From positions 1 through 64,000 of the forward strand of contig CASEXH010000009.1 in the NCBI GenBank assembly GCA_949291945.1: a DNA stretch of 64,000 nucleotides. Reading direction: 5' to 3'. Position numbers and translations under genes: made by a program. Positions within the stretch are counted from its first letter, which is position 1. Every line of letters starts with the position of its first letter. The notes under the pieces were generated by a model. That model searched no databases and had not been told where the DNA came from. It saw nothing but the letters and a program-made list of their open reading frames with translations. Shown here piece by piece: positions 1 through 7,536 of this stretch. Source of the stretch: an uncultured Bacillota bacterium. Lineage in GTDB: Bacteria > Bacillota > Clostridia > Lachnospirales > Lachnospiraceae.

Positions 1-186
1 GGCTGTAACAAGAATCAGTTTTCCATTTGGAGCGTCGGATTCGTTCAGTAAGTTGTAGTCGATCTTTGCTTTGTACTTTCCGTACTGTTCCAGATATTTC
101 TCGTCAATACCTGCTTTCTCTGCAATCTTTGTAATTGGCTCCATGACACATTCCTGTGCGATTTCGATGTCTGATTTGAATCCCAT
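1..186 (-). CDS. fhs: Formate--tetrahydrofolate ligase, N-terminal fragment
   Basis: The first 62 codons of formyl-THF synthetase, which joins formate to THF using ATP in the methyl branch of the Wood-Ljungdahl pathway. The gene runs off the left window edge. The ATG at 186-184 is preceded by an AAAGGAGG-type ribosome site 7-8 bases upstream. The translation contains SDIEIAQE (residues 5-12), ELYGKYKAK-like [10 protein letters not shown] (32-41) and GKLILVTA (55-62), the characteristic start of this family just before the ATP-binding loop. The catalytic parts lie outside the window. Its position after folT and the acetogenesis operon supports the assignment. Family call is firm; completeness cannot be judged. 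Confidence 0.93.
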   Translation of the reverse strand, partial: MGFKSDIEIAQECVMEPITKIAEKAGIDEKYLEQYGKYKAKIDYNLLNESDAPNGKLILVTA

Positions 187-319
187 ACCAAATACCTCCT
201 TTTCTTCCCAGATGAAAACAAAAGTTTCCACCTGTAGCCAGACAGCACTATCTCTTTCTATATTTTACTGTCTGGAGATTTACGGACCAATATTCTCCTC
301 ACCCCTGGCCCGTTGTCTT

Positions 320-473
320 TACACCAGCCAAAACACATTTTTGCGGTTCTGACCAGTTCGCAACAGTCACCAAATGGACCTAGAAGTATGTCCCATTTGG
401 CTCGTTGCTAGTACATCGTCCGATAAGTAACTGGACCAATAACGCAGGATGTTTTTTCGAGACGATGTACTAG
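320..473 (-). ncRNA. Candidate pseudoknotted structured RNA upstream of fhs
   Basis: Read on the minus strand, this leader has interlocking complementary segments. A perfect 13-bp helix CTAGTACATCGTC (473-461) pairs with 420-408. A GCAAC/GTTGC helix (408-404 with 364-360) encloses a perfect 8-bp hairpin CCAAATGG/CCATTTGG (400-393 with 377-370). CCAGTT in the first loop (434-429) can pair with AACTGG (358-353), giving a pseudoknot. There is no convincing ORF. It lies between the folT terminator and fhs, so it could be an fhs riboswitch or an independent RNA. The compact pseudoknotted form recalls widespread Firmicutes RNAs such as the raiA motif, but I could not verify any family. Ends are approximate. 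Confidence 0.6.
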
Positions 474-483
474 TGTACTGTGT

Positions 484-507
484 AAATAAAATGGCTTCTG
501 CCACATT
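484..507 (-). terminator. Probable intrinsic terminator after folT
   Basis: On the minus strand AATGTGGC-AGAA-GCCATTTT forms a short hairpin followed by TATTT, a few bases after the folT stop. It would separate folT from the structured RNA and fhs. The stem contains a G-U pair and one mismatch. Confidence 0.5.
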
Positions 508-512
508 ATTTT

Positions 513-1088
513 CTATTTCATACTTTTATTCTCTGCGGTATTTACCTGCCTTATTTTTTCTGTACCCTCTGCAATACTTTTCTTTACAAAAGATGTCAAC
601 GGGCTCTTATACAGGAAGAACACCAAAACGGAGTTAACAGCTGTAAGCATAATTGTCTGTACTACGCGGGTTGCATAAAGCACAGACCAAGGTGTTCCGT
701 AATACATATGGAGACCAATACAGGTAAAGCCAAGAGCTCCTACAACACCGTGGATAATAAGAATCCCTACCACTTTCCACAGTGCCGCCTTCTTCTCCAT
801 CACATGGCGGAAAAGTCCCGGAATCACGCCGGCCAAAATCGCAGATACAGAGATCAGCGGATTAGGCGCATATCCCTGAAGCAGACTTCCAATCAGGTCT
901 CCAAGAAATCCGCAGATTCCTCCCACAACCGGCCCGAACCAGAAACCGGCCAGATACACAGGTGTCTGGCTCACAGTAATCCTCAATGTCGGTCCGATAT
1001 TGATAGCAACTAATCTTGCAAGTACGATATTCATTGCGATGATCACACCTGCAAATGCCATAATCCTAATTTTGTTTACGTTTTTCAT
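513..1088 (-). CDS. folT: Folate ECF transporter S component FolT
   Basis: A 191-residue integral membrane protein, the substrate-binding (S) subunit of an energy-coupling-factor transporter; the shared EcfA/A'/T module is elsewhere. The sequence has about six hydrophobic segments, a typical S-component start (VNKIRIMAFAGVIIAMNIVLA from residue 4) and the APNPLISVSAIL stretch near residue 75. The folate specificity comes from a THF riboswitch in its leader (1236-1336) and from the neighbouring folate-dependent acetogenesis genes. The ATG at 1088 has AGGAGG 11 bases upstream. It is followed by a weak terminator and then fhs. A related vitamin S component is possible, but the riboswitch makes folate strongly preferred. 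Confidence 0.87.
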   Translation of the reverse strand: MKNVNKIRIMAFAGVIIAMNIVLARLVAINIGPTLRITVSQTPVYLAGFWFGPVVGGICGFLGDLIGSLLQGYAPNPLISVSAILAGVIPGLFRHVMEKKAALWKVVGILIIHGVVGALGFTCIGLHMYYGTPWSVLYATRVVQTIMLTAVNSVLVFFLYKSPLTSFVKKSIAEGTEKIRQVNTAENKSMK

Positions 1089-1108
1089 TTGTTATAAATC
1101 CTCCTCTT

Positions 1109-1157
1109 GCGGCTGTCCGCCCCATGCCAGGTTTTTCTTTTCCTTTGCAGTCCTGGC
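1109..1157 (-). promoter_or_regulatory. folT leader hairpins, possible expression platform
   Basis: Between the THF aptamer and the folT ribosome site the minus-strand RNA can form GCCAGG/CCTGGC (1157-1152 with 1131-1126) and GCGG/CCGC (1120-1117 with 1112-1109), the latter ending just before AGGAGG. There is no U-run, so if these respond to the aptamer the control would be translational. Inference from pairing only. Confidence 0.35.
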
Positions 1158-1235
1158 CCGGGCAAAGAAACTTATGCTCTGGTATAGTAGTTACTACACC
1201 AAAGAGAAGAATTTATAATCTCAAGTCTTTAATGT

Positions 1236-1336
1236 AGTAGCGGATGCAATATTACATCGTGGACGATCCGAAGATCACCTTCGTTCATGGACAACTTCCC
1301 ATCCCATGACACTTAACGCGCAATACCTACTCTACT
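1236..1336 (-). promoter_or_regulatory. Tetrahydrofolate (THF) riboswitch
   Basis: On the minus strand this segment matches the class I THF (folT) aptamer. It has the closing helix AGTAG (1336-1332)/CTACT (1240-1236) and the conserved GCGCGTTAAGTG core followed by a TCATGG/CCATGA hairpin. A GATC-TTCG-GATC hairpin and the conserved 3' strand ending in ATTGCATCCGCTACT follow. It begins about 20 bases after the DUF3786 stop, and no separate promoter was recognised, so it may sit inside a longer acetogenesis transcript. In this class THF binding normally lowers expression of the folate transporter downstream, here folT. Confidence 0.92.
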
Positions 1337-1358
1337 ATTACTTCACATTATCTGATCT

Positions 1359-2009
1359 TTAAGACAGCTTTTTTTCTAATGCTTTCATCATATTGATGGA
1401 AATATCTCCCACCACAGCTAAATCTTCTGCCGCAAAGCTGGCGGCAAAGTTGTCGGAAAACAGGATCTGTGAGGAAGGGGGAAATTCATCATCTCCTGCC
1501 CAGAGGATAAATTTCACGAAAAGATTGTCCATAAATTCCAGTTTATAGGAACAATCACCTTCAGCAGATCTTTCTGCTCCCAGATGTTCCATGATCTTCT
1601 GAAACATTTCCAGTTTGTTTCCATAGGAAAAAGCAAAGCGCATAAGGCATCTGCCCTGGAACTGTCTGAAATACACCTCTCCCCATGGAACTTCATGATA
1701 AGTAATAAACTTACCAGAAGAAGGCGCCGCATGTCTCTCCGCCATATAGCGGGCAATGAGAATTTTCGCATTCATTGCTTCTTCAAGAGGATAGACTCCC
1801 ATGGAATCCTCCTCATGGTGAATTTCATAATCCGGGAATGAAACAAGATAGGTAGTTCCCATAAGATGTACGGTAAACAGACCCTTTTCCTTATCATAGG
1901 GAAATCCGGTCCGCTCACTGATCTCTTCAGGATCTAAATCTTTGTAAGCCTCCAGATAATGCTCATAAGGGCGCTGTTCTTTGCTGTCTTTTGCATAATC
2001 GAAATTCAT
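1359..2009 (-). CDS. DUF3786 protein of the acetogenesis operon
   Basis: A 216-residue protein resembling the DUF3786 family, which has no established function. The ORF is open further upstream, but ATG 2009 (MNFDYAKD) has GAGGTGAAAG just before it and leaves a 26-base gap after acsV; the longer form would overlap acsV. No signal peptide, membrane segment or cysteine cluster is visible. The sequence has an acidic C-terminal region with a GDDEFPPSSQILFSDNFA segment. It is the last gene of the carbonyl-branch operon, immediately after the corrinoid reactivator, so an accessory role in corrinoid or nickel enzyme maturation is a reasonable guess and nothing more. Confidence 0.75.
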   Translation of the reverse strand: MNFDYAKDSKEQRPYEHYLEAYKDLDPEEISERTGFPYDKEKGLFTVHLMGTTYLVSFPDYEIHHEEDSMGVYPLEEAMNAKILIARYMAERHAAPSSGKFITYHEVPWGEVYFRQFQGRCLMRFAFSYGNKLEMFQKIMEHLGAERSAEGDCSYKLEFMDNLFVKFILWAGDDEFPPSSQILFSDNFAASFAAEDLAVVGDISINMMKALEKKLS

Positions 2010-2035
2010 ACTTTCACCTCGGATATTTTTATAGT

Positions 2036-3970
2036 CTATTCCTGGGTACAGGAAGGAAACAGGGATGTGTCTGTATGGGGAATAAAGCAGCATGCAACAA
2101 ACTCATCCATATAGGTTGGAACTGCAGACAGTTCCAGATAGGTCATGTTGGATGCCAGATCGTAGCATTTACGCTCTGCTTCTCTGGAAAGAAGCATGGT
2201 GTAAGCGCCGGACAGGGAAGAATTTCCAATATAATGGAACTTTTCCAGCGGAATATCAGGGAACATGCCAATCCGCACAGCATTTCTCATATTGATTCCG
2301 CTTCCGATACCTCCCGCAACATAAACATCGTCAATCATCTCCACGTCGAAATCCAGGGATGCCAGCATAGTACGGATAGCCGAGAAAATAGCTCCCTTAG
2401 CACGAATAAAATTGTCAATATCCACTTCGTTGATCTCCACGTCTTTTACGGAGCCAGCCTCTTCTTCAAAGGCCAGAACGTAACTGCCCATGCCATAATG
2501 GTCATGACGCACCCTTTTGCCCTCCCGGACAAATTTACCCTTAGGGTTGATGATGCCTGTACGGAATAATTCCGCGATCACATCAATAATTCCGGAGCCG
2601 CAAAGGCCGATAGGCTTCTGTCCCTCTTCACCGATCACACGGTAAGAGGGCTCCATTGTTTCTTTATCAATGGTACAAGCCTCAATAGCTCCGTCCGTAG
2701 CCCGCATACCGCAGCTGATATCTCCGCCTTCAAAGGCTGGTCCTGCGGAACATGCACAGCTCATCATAAAATCTGAGTTTCCAAAGACTAATTCACCATT
2801 TGTTCCTAAATCAATGAACAATGAAAATTCCGGCCGGTTCCACAGCATGCTGACCAGGACACCGGCAGTAATGTCCCCGCCTACATAGCTTCCGATATTG
2901 GGAGCAATAATGATATGGGCGTCCCGATTGATCCGGATACCGATATCAGAGGCAAACAGGGAATTGGTTTTATAGAAAGTGGGAATGTACGGCTCCATAC
3001 GGATAGGATCACCTTCCATTCCGGTCAGCAGATGGTTCATGGTCGTATTACCTGCCACACACATGCGGTAGATATGGTCAGGATTAAACCCGCTGGCTCT
3101 GCACATCTGCTCAATCATAGGATTGATGGTCTCTTTGATTACCGCATCCTGAAGCTTTTTACTTCCTCCCGGTTTCATAGATTCAATGATACGGTTAATC
3201 ACATCTGCGCCATAACGGATCTGTCCATTACCGGCAGATGCTTTTCCGATGATTTCTCCGGTTTCCATATTGATCAGCAGGGCTGATACGGTTGTGGTAC
3301 CGATATCCACTGCCAGTCCGCCGATGACTACCTCTGCATCCTTTGGATATACATCATATACAAAAATATCATCCTTATTTGCAGAAGTACGGATCACACA
3401 GCGTACCTGGAAAGCCGATTCACGGAAAATACGAGCAATTCTATTCAGCACCTGGAAAGGAAGACGTACTCTTGCTGCACCGGTTTTCTTCTTAATCGCA
3501 CGGATAAATCTTTCGTTATCCGGCATAGTATCATCCAGTGTAGGCACATTCATCTCTATATCCAGAATGCCCATACTGTTTGTCAAGGCAATTCCTGCTT
3601 CTTCTATATCGTTCTTTGCATTTTCAAAAATTGCAATTTCTTTTTTTGAACTTAAATCCGCAACTTTCATTCGACTGCGGTAAGCAGAGGCAATATCAGG
3701 TACCTGAACCGCAATGTCACCTGTTACCTTACTTACACATGCCAGTCTCCAGCCATTGTTATATTCTTCGTCAGAAATATGCCGGGTCTTGGGAGAGTCT
3801 ATATTTCCCTCCAGAATCTTTACTCTGCATTTTCCGCAGGAAGCATTTCCGCCGCAGGGAGCATCGATGGCTACGTTTACTTTCCTGGCCACTTCCAGCA
3901 GATTTTCATTTTCCTGGGCAAAGGTCGTGACATCCTCGCCGCTTTCGAATTTAAAAGTCACTTTAAACAT
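2036..3970 (-). CDS. acsV: Corrinoid-protein reductive activator, RACo/AcsV type
   Basis: 644 residues. Reactivates the corrinoid iron-sulfur protein by ATP-driven reduction of inactive Co(II) to Co(I). The N-terminal 90 residues are a [2Fe-2S] ferredoxin with Cys39, Cys45, Cys48 and Cys78. A linker follows, then a large ASKHA-type ATPase domain with GGLAVDIGTTTVSALL near residue 218, VAGNTTMNHLL near 307 and LFIDLGTNGELV near 385. Length and domain order match RACo of acetogens. It is encoded directly after the methyltransferase gene acsE in the CFeSP operon, as in other acetogens. Start ATG 3970 is preceded by AGAAAGG. Confidence 0.94.
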   Translation of the reverse strand: MFKVTFKFESGEDVTTFAQENENLLEVARKVNVAIDAPCGGNASCGKCRVKILEGNIDSPKTRHISDEEYNNGWRLACVSKVTGDIAVQVPDIASAYRSRMKVADLSSKKEIAIFENAKNDIEEAGIALTNSMGILDIEMNVPTLDDTMPDNERFIRAIKKKTGAARVRLPFQVLNRIARIFRESAFQVRCVIRTSANKDDIFVYDVYPKDAEVVIGGLAVDIGTTTVSALLINMETGEIIGKASAGNGQIRYGADVINRIIESMKPGGSKKLQDAVIKETINPMIEQMCRASGFNPDHIYRMCVAGNTTMNHLLTGMEGDPIRMEPYIPTFYKTNSLFASDIGIRINRDAHIIIAPNIGSYVGGDITAGVLVSMLWNRPEFSLFIDLGTNGELVFGNSDFMMSCACSAGPAFEGGDISCGMRATDGAIEACTIDKETMEPSYRVIGEEGQKPIGLCGSGIIDVIAELFRTGIINPKGKFVREGKRVRHDHYGMGSYVLAFEEEAGSVKDVEINEVDIDNFIRAKGAIFSAIRTMLASLDFDVEMIDDVYVAGGIGSGINMRNAVRIGMFPDIPLEKFHYIGNSSLSGAYTMLLSREAERKCYDLASNMTYLELSAVPTYMDEFVACCFIPHTDTSLFPSCTQE

Positions 3971-4084
3971 AGGAATTTCTGCCTTTCTCTGTTTTTATAC
4001 AGGAACTGCCGCACATAAATGTGCAGCAGCTCCTTTCTCATATGTTTTTCTTGATCTGTTCGTCAGAATCGCTGTTTACAGAAA

Positions 4085-4870
4085 TTACAGCTCCAGATAA
4101 GAATCTGCATATAATGTGTTGTTCTTAAGAACATCACAAGATTTAATTGTCTCCATAAGTCTCTTATCGTTAGGATTAACGATTGCAGATGTCAGGCCCT
4201 GCATCATAGCCATTGCAACCATTGCAGAATCCATGATCGGACGGATATGTTTTGGCATTCCGTTGGAGTTATTGGAAAGTCCGCCTGTAGAATTCAGCCC
4301 CATATCGCTGAACATCTTGATGGCTTCCAGGATCTCCATCTGTTTTTCCTGCATACCTTTTACAACCAGGAATAAAGGATCAAACCAGATATCTGCAGCA
4401 TCCATACCATGCTCCATACCTCTTTCCAGAAGTGTCTGGCAGTACATCATACGCTCATCATTATCTTTTGCAAGACCTTCACCATTGCAAAGTGCGATAC
4501 AGATTGCATCATTTGCTGCAGCCAGATCCAGATATTCGATTCTTCCTGCAGCATCTGCAGAGTTAACGATTGGTTTTCCTTTCGCTCTGTTATATACAGA
4601 AATACCAGCTTCGATGGCTTTCTTATTAGATGTATCCAGCGCCAGAGGAACATTGTCGAAGTTAGACTGAAGGAGTTCTACTACCCATTTCATCAAATCT
4701 TCCCCATCATTCTCAGCCGGTCCGATGTTTACATCCAGATAAACAGCGCCGGCATCCAGCTGCTGTTTTGCTCTTGCCAGAATCGGTTCAGGATCTCTCT
4801 CTGTAAAAGCTTTGTTTACTGCAGGTGCAGTGGTGGAAAGTCTTTCACCAATTGTAATAAATTTTGCCAT
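4085..4870 (-). CDS. acsE: Methyl-THF:corrinoid iron-sulfur protein methyltransferase
   Basis: 261 residues, the usual length. Moves the methyl group from methyl-THF to Co(I) of the corrinoid iron-sulfur protein, linking the methyl and carbonyl branches. It is a TIM-barrel of the pterin-binding (DHPS-like) superfamily: IGERLSTTAPAVNKAF at the N-terminus, YLDVNIGPAENDGEDLM near residue 45, LALDTSNKKAIEAG near 77, and GGLSNNSNGMP near 195, which carries the Asn associated with N5 activation in this family. Start ATG 4870 has AAAGGAG upstream. It lies between acsC and acsV, so substrate protein and reactivator are co-expressed. Confidence 0.96.
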   Translation of the reverse strand: MAKFITIGERLSTTAPAVNKAFTERDPEPILARAKQQLDAGAVYLDVNIGPAENDGEDLMKWVVELLQSNFDNVPLALDTSNKKAIEAGISVYNRAKGKPIVNSADAAGRIEYLDLAAANDAICIALCNGEGLAKDNDERMMYCQTLLERGMEHGMDAADIWFDPLFLVVKGMQEKQMEILEAIKMFSDMGLNSTGGLSNNSNGMPKHIRPIMDSAMVAMAMMQGLTSAIVNPNDKRLMETIKSCDVLKNNTLYADSYLEL

Positions 4871-4923
4871 AATGTTTCTCCTTTTATAAAAATTTTTGTT
4901 TTAACAAGCTCTTTGCGCAAACA

Positions 4924-6270
4924 TTAAGCAGTTAAATCTTTCAGGAATTTTACTAACTGTACTGCTTCCAGAGGAGCAACGATTACTTCCCATCCAGGAA
5001 GCTTAGCTTCGATGTCACCCTTTAATACAGCAACTTTACCAGGAATAACCAGTTTTCTGGATTTTACTTTATCTTCTACGTTCTCTTTGATATAGGTTGC
5101 AACAGAAGTAGAAGACAGTTTTCCTGCTGCCCATGCAGTTAATACGGAAAGTCCGCCTGCATCGGAAATAATCAGGTTGCATGGTACGCCGGAACGCTCC
5201 AGCTCGCCGGAAACAACAAAGTATGTAAGAGCAAAGTCAACAGTTGTCAGGCACAGAGAGTTTTCGTCAGCACCATTTAATGCGTAAATGCCCGGCTCAA
5301 CCTTCATTGGCTTCTGAGGATCTGTAAATACGTTCTGTCTCAGACCGAACAGAGGAAGTGCTTCTGCATAATCCAGTGTCTCCATAACAACGATAGAACC
5401 GTATTTAACAGTAAACAGGGAAGCCAGCGCCTGCTGCAGATTTCTGTCTCCACGAGCGATAGCTGCTGTATTTACAATTGTAGGATAGCCGAAAGTTCTG
5501 TCCTGATCTTTCAGAGCAGCACGACGAATCTGTACAGCGTTTGCGTATGCTTCCTTCACAGAAGCTCCTGTAGCATCGATCACCAGGTTCTTGTTGCCGG
5601 CTTTCTCTAAAGCAGCTACTGTATCATAGATCTCATTTAAGTCAGCACCGGATACGCCCAGAACAACACCTGCTTCTTTTGCAAGGTCATTCATTGCAGC
5701 ATAGTTTGCTGCTGTAGCTCCGTTTAATACAGGTTTTCCGTCTTTGCATACTTCCAGAGCAGCTTTTGCCACTTCTGCATCCTTGCAGCCAAGGATCAGA
5801 GTCTTTCCTGTTGCTGCTGCTTTCTTAACCATTTCTACATAGCGGTCTTTGTCTGCACCGTCCTGATAGTTCACGTAAACCATTTCTACGTGCATTCTCT
5901 CACCGATACGCTCATAATCAACCTTCTGAAGTTCAGCAATCTTCGCATCAACTGCAGCGTCATCCATGTCTGTGCAGATAGCAACTGCATATCTTGTTTT
6001 GCTGACAAAAGTTTTTTCATGTCTGAATAAAACAGTCTCGCCGCCTAAAGTGTATTCTCCTTCACCGGTTCCAACCTTAATGGTTTTCATTGGGGGAGCA
6101 GTAGCCTCAGACAGTTCAGCCAGAGCTTCGTCAGACATATGCGGACATTTGGAGATTTCCAGAGCGCCCTGAGCAACTTTCATAGCAAAAGCCATACATG
6201 TTGGGCAGCCGCATTCCTTACAGTTTTTCTTTGGTGTCATTTTAAAGATTTGAATACCTGTTAATGCCAT
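4924..6270 (-). CDS. acsC: Corrinoid iron-sulfur protein, large subunit
   Basis: 448 residues. Carries the cobamide and the [4Fe-4S] cluster of the methyl carrier between AcsE and acetyl-CoA synthase. The cluster motif is near the N-terminus: Cys17, Cys20, Cys25 and Cys42 (KNCKECGCPTC then EISKCPH). A TIM-barrel follows and the C-terminal third is the cobamide-binding domain, ending LEAVQLVKFLKDLTA. An AGGAGG site precedes ATG 6270, 26 bases after the acsD stop, so the two subunits are translationally close. Also called CdhE or CfsA. Confidence 0.96.
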   Translation of the reverse strand: MALTGIQIFKMTPKKNCKECGCPTCMAFAMKVAQGALEISKCPHMSDEALAELSEATAPPMKTIKVGTGEGEYTLGGETVLFRHEKTFVSKTRYAVAICTDMDDAAVDAKIAELQKVDYERIGERMHVEMVYVNYQDGADKDRYVEMVKKAAATGKTLILGCKDAEVAKAALEVCKDGKPVLNGATAANYAAMNDLAKEAGVVLGVSGADLNEIYDTVAALEKAGNKNLVIDATGASVKEAYANAVQIRRAALKDQDRTFGYPTIVNTAAIARGDRNLQQALASLFTVKYGSIVVMETLDYAEALPLFGLRQNVFTDPQKPMKVEPGIYALNGADENSLCLTTVDFALTYFVVSGELERSGVPCNLIISDAGGLSVLTAWAAGKLSSTSVATYIKENVEDKVKSRKLVIPGKVAVLKGDIEAKLPGWEVIVAPLEAVQLVKFLKDLTA

Positions 6271-6296
6271 TTTCTTTATATCCTCCTGTTTTACGA

Positions 6297-7238
6297 TTAC
6301 ATTAATTCTTTAATCATTTTTGAAATAGTTGCAACGGACTGAGGATGTTTCAGGATAACAGCGTCAGAGCCGGATGCTAATACAGCAGCAGCTGTCTGAA
6401 CTTCCATGCTGATTCCTCTCTCTTCCAGAGGACCCCACTCAGGCATATCCTCTTCAGTAGCCATAGCTTCTTTTACACTCCATGCCTCATCTGCAACAGC
6501 TGTAATAATAGGCATCTGCAGCATGTTGTCGTTCTGAGATAAAGCAGCACCCTTGATACGGTCCATGGTAGAAACAACATATTCAAAACCATAACCAACG
6601 GCAGCAGAACCAACGTTCATTACGATATCCTGGGCTTTCACTCCAAGCTGAGTCATAACAACGTTTAACTGTTTTGCAAGGTTGATATCAACAGCGGACT
6701 CAGCGCCTACTTTCTGATTGTAAGCAAGGCCAGCTGCTGCACCTACAGCTTTGTAGTTTTCTTCTCTGGCAGACATAACCAGCGCATTTTTGCCCTGCAG
6801 AACTTCAGCTACCTTAGGAAGCAGCTCCGTATCTTTTTCTACATTTTTGCAGCCTTCCACTACCAGAGGACAGGTAACAGCTTCTGCAACTTCTTTCACA
6901 ACTTCGATCAGTTCATCAATGGACTTGTCTGCTCCGTTAGGATCTCCGCCCTCTAAGCGCAGGCATACAAAATCAGCGCCTTCCATAGCCTCGGCTTTCT
7001 TTGCGATTTCTCCGATTGTAGAAGCGCCTTCGTAAAACTTCTGGATACCAGGAATATTGGAAGCAATACCCAGATCGGAAACTTCTACACCGATCTTCGG
7101 TGCATTCTCCATTGGAGCATCAAAAGTATAGAAAGGAAAGGTGCATTCTCCTCCTAATTTGATTGCTTTGTCTCCGCTTCCAATCTCAACGGTATTAATG
7201 CTTGCATTGAACTTCTGTGGTTTCTGATTAAACGGCAT
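6297..7238 (-). CDS. acsD: Corrinoid iron-sulfur protein, small subunit
   Basis: 313 residues, TIM-barrel partner of AcsC (CdhD/CfsB family) that helps hold the cobamide of the heterodimeric methyl carrier. Diagnostic stretches are KLGGECTFPFYTFDAPMEN (27-45), FVCLRLEGGDPNG near residue 90 and the C-terminal SGSDAVILKHPQSV. ATG 7238 has GAAGGAGG upstream. It is the first gene after the 298-bp gap that interrupts the acetogenesis cluster and is preceded by its own promoters and a structured leader, suggesting that CFeSP genes can be expressed separately from CODH/ACS. Confidence 0.95.
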   Translation of the reverse strand: MPFNQKPQKFNASINTVEIGSGDKAIKLGGECTFPFYTFDAPMENAPKIGVEVSDLGIASNIPGIQKFYEGASTIGEIAKKAEAMEGADFVCLRLEGGDPNGADKSIDELIEVVKEVAEAVTCPLVVEGCKNVEKDTELLPKVAEVLQGKNALVMSAREENYKAVGAAAGLAYNQKVGAESAVDINLAKQLNVVMTQLGVKAQDIVMNVGSAAVGYGFEYVVSTMDRIKGAALSQNDNMLQMPIITAVADEAWSVKEAMATEEDMPEWGPLEERGISMEVQTAAAVLASGSDAVILKHPQSVATISKMIKELM

Positions 7239-7272
7239 TTCTATGAGCCTCCTTCATATTATTCTTAACAAC

Positions 7273-7345
7273 AGGCGGTATAATCTGAAACCGTCTGCCG
7301 TATACAGACGGCAAAGAGGTAATGGCAGCCCTCTTTTTGCCGCCT
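7273..7345 (-). promoter_or_regulatory. Structured 5' leader of acsD (three-way-junction type)
   Basis: The minus-strand RNA can close on itself with AGGCGG (7345-7340)/CCGCCT (7278-7273). This helix encloses a bulged GCAAAAAGAGG/CCTCTTTGC hairpin and a CCGTCTG/CAGACGG hairpin around 7291-7311. The second hairpin has an alternative register, GCCGT/ACGGC, so two exclusive folds exist. It starts almost at the predicted transcript end and lies 35 bases before the acsD start. No known riboswitch family was recognised. Confidence 0.5.
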
Positions 7346-7347
7346 AC

Positions 7348-7377
7348 ATTATACTACATTACATGTAATATTGACAA
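7348..7377 (-). promoter_or_regulatory. acsD promoter with palindromic spacer
   Basis: TTGTCA (7377-7372), 18-bp spacer, TATAAT (7353-7348). The spacer contains a perfect 12-bp palindrome ATTACATGTAAT at 7358-7369, centred exactly between the two promoter boxes, the position expected for a dimeric repressor site. The regulator is unknown. Confidence 0.65.
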
Positions 7378-7435
7378 GTTTCCCTTGTGATATTATACAA
7401 AAAAACTTTATAATATTACATTTCTTTCTGATATG

Positions 7436-7463
7436 TATATAGTAATTGGACTTTTTTTGTCAA
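7436..7463 (-). promoter_or_regulatory. Upstream promoter for the acsD operon
   Basis: TTGACA (7463-7458), 16-bp spacer, TATATA (7441-7436) on the minus strand, about 200 bases before acsD. A third weaker TATAAT occurs at 7397-7392. Confidence 0.55.
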
Positions 7464-7477
7464 TTTACTCTTATACA

Positions 7478-7516
7478 GGAAACGGGAGGCCCTTTTGTAA
7501 GGCATCTCCCATTTCC
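7478..7516 (-). terminator. Stable hairpin after acsB
   Basis: An 11-bp stem GGAAATGGGAG/CTCCCGTTTCC lies about 20 bases after the acsB stop. There is no U-run after it on the minus strand, so it may be a weak terminator or an RNA-stability hairpin rather than a classic terminator. Confidence 0.5.
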
Positions 7517-7536
7517 TTTTACATACTTATAAATAA

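Noticed and set aside
187..473. ZTP riboswitch or T-box upstream of fhs
   Set aside because: The ZTP core (GACTGGCG plus the CCGCCTGGGC-type end) and the T-box sequence GGTGGNACCGCG are not present, although a partial ACCGC occurs.
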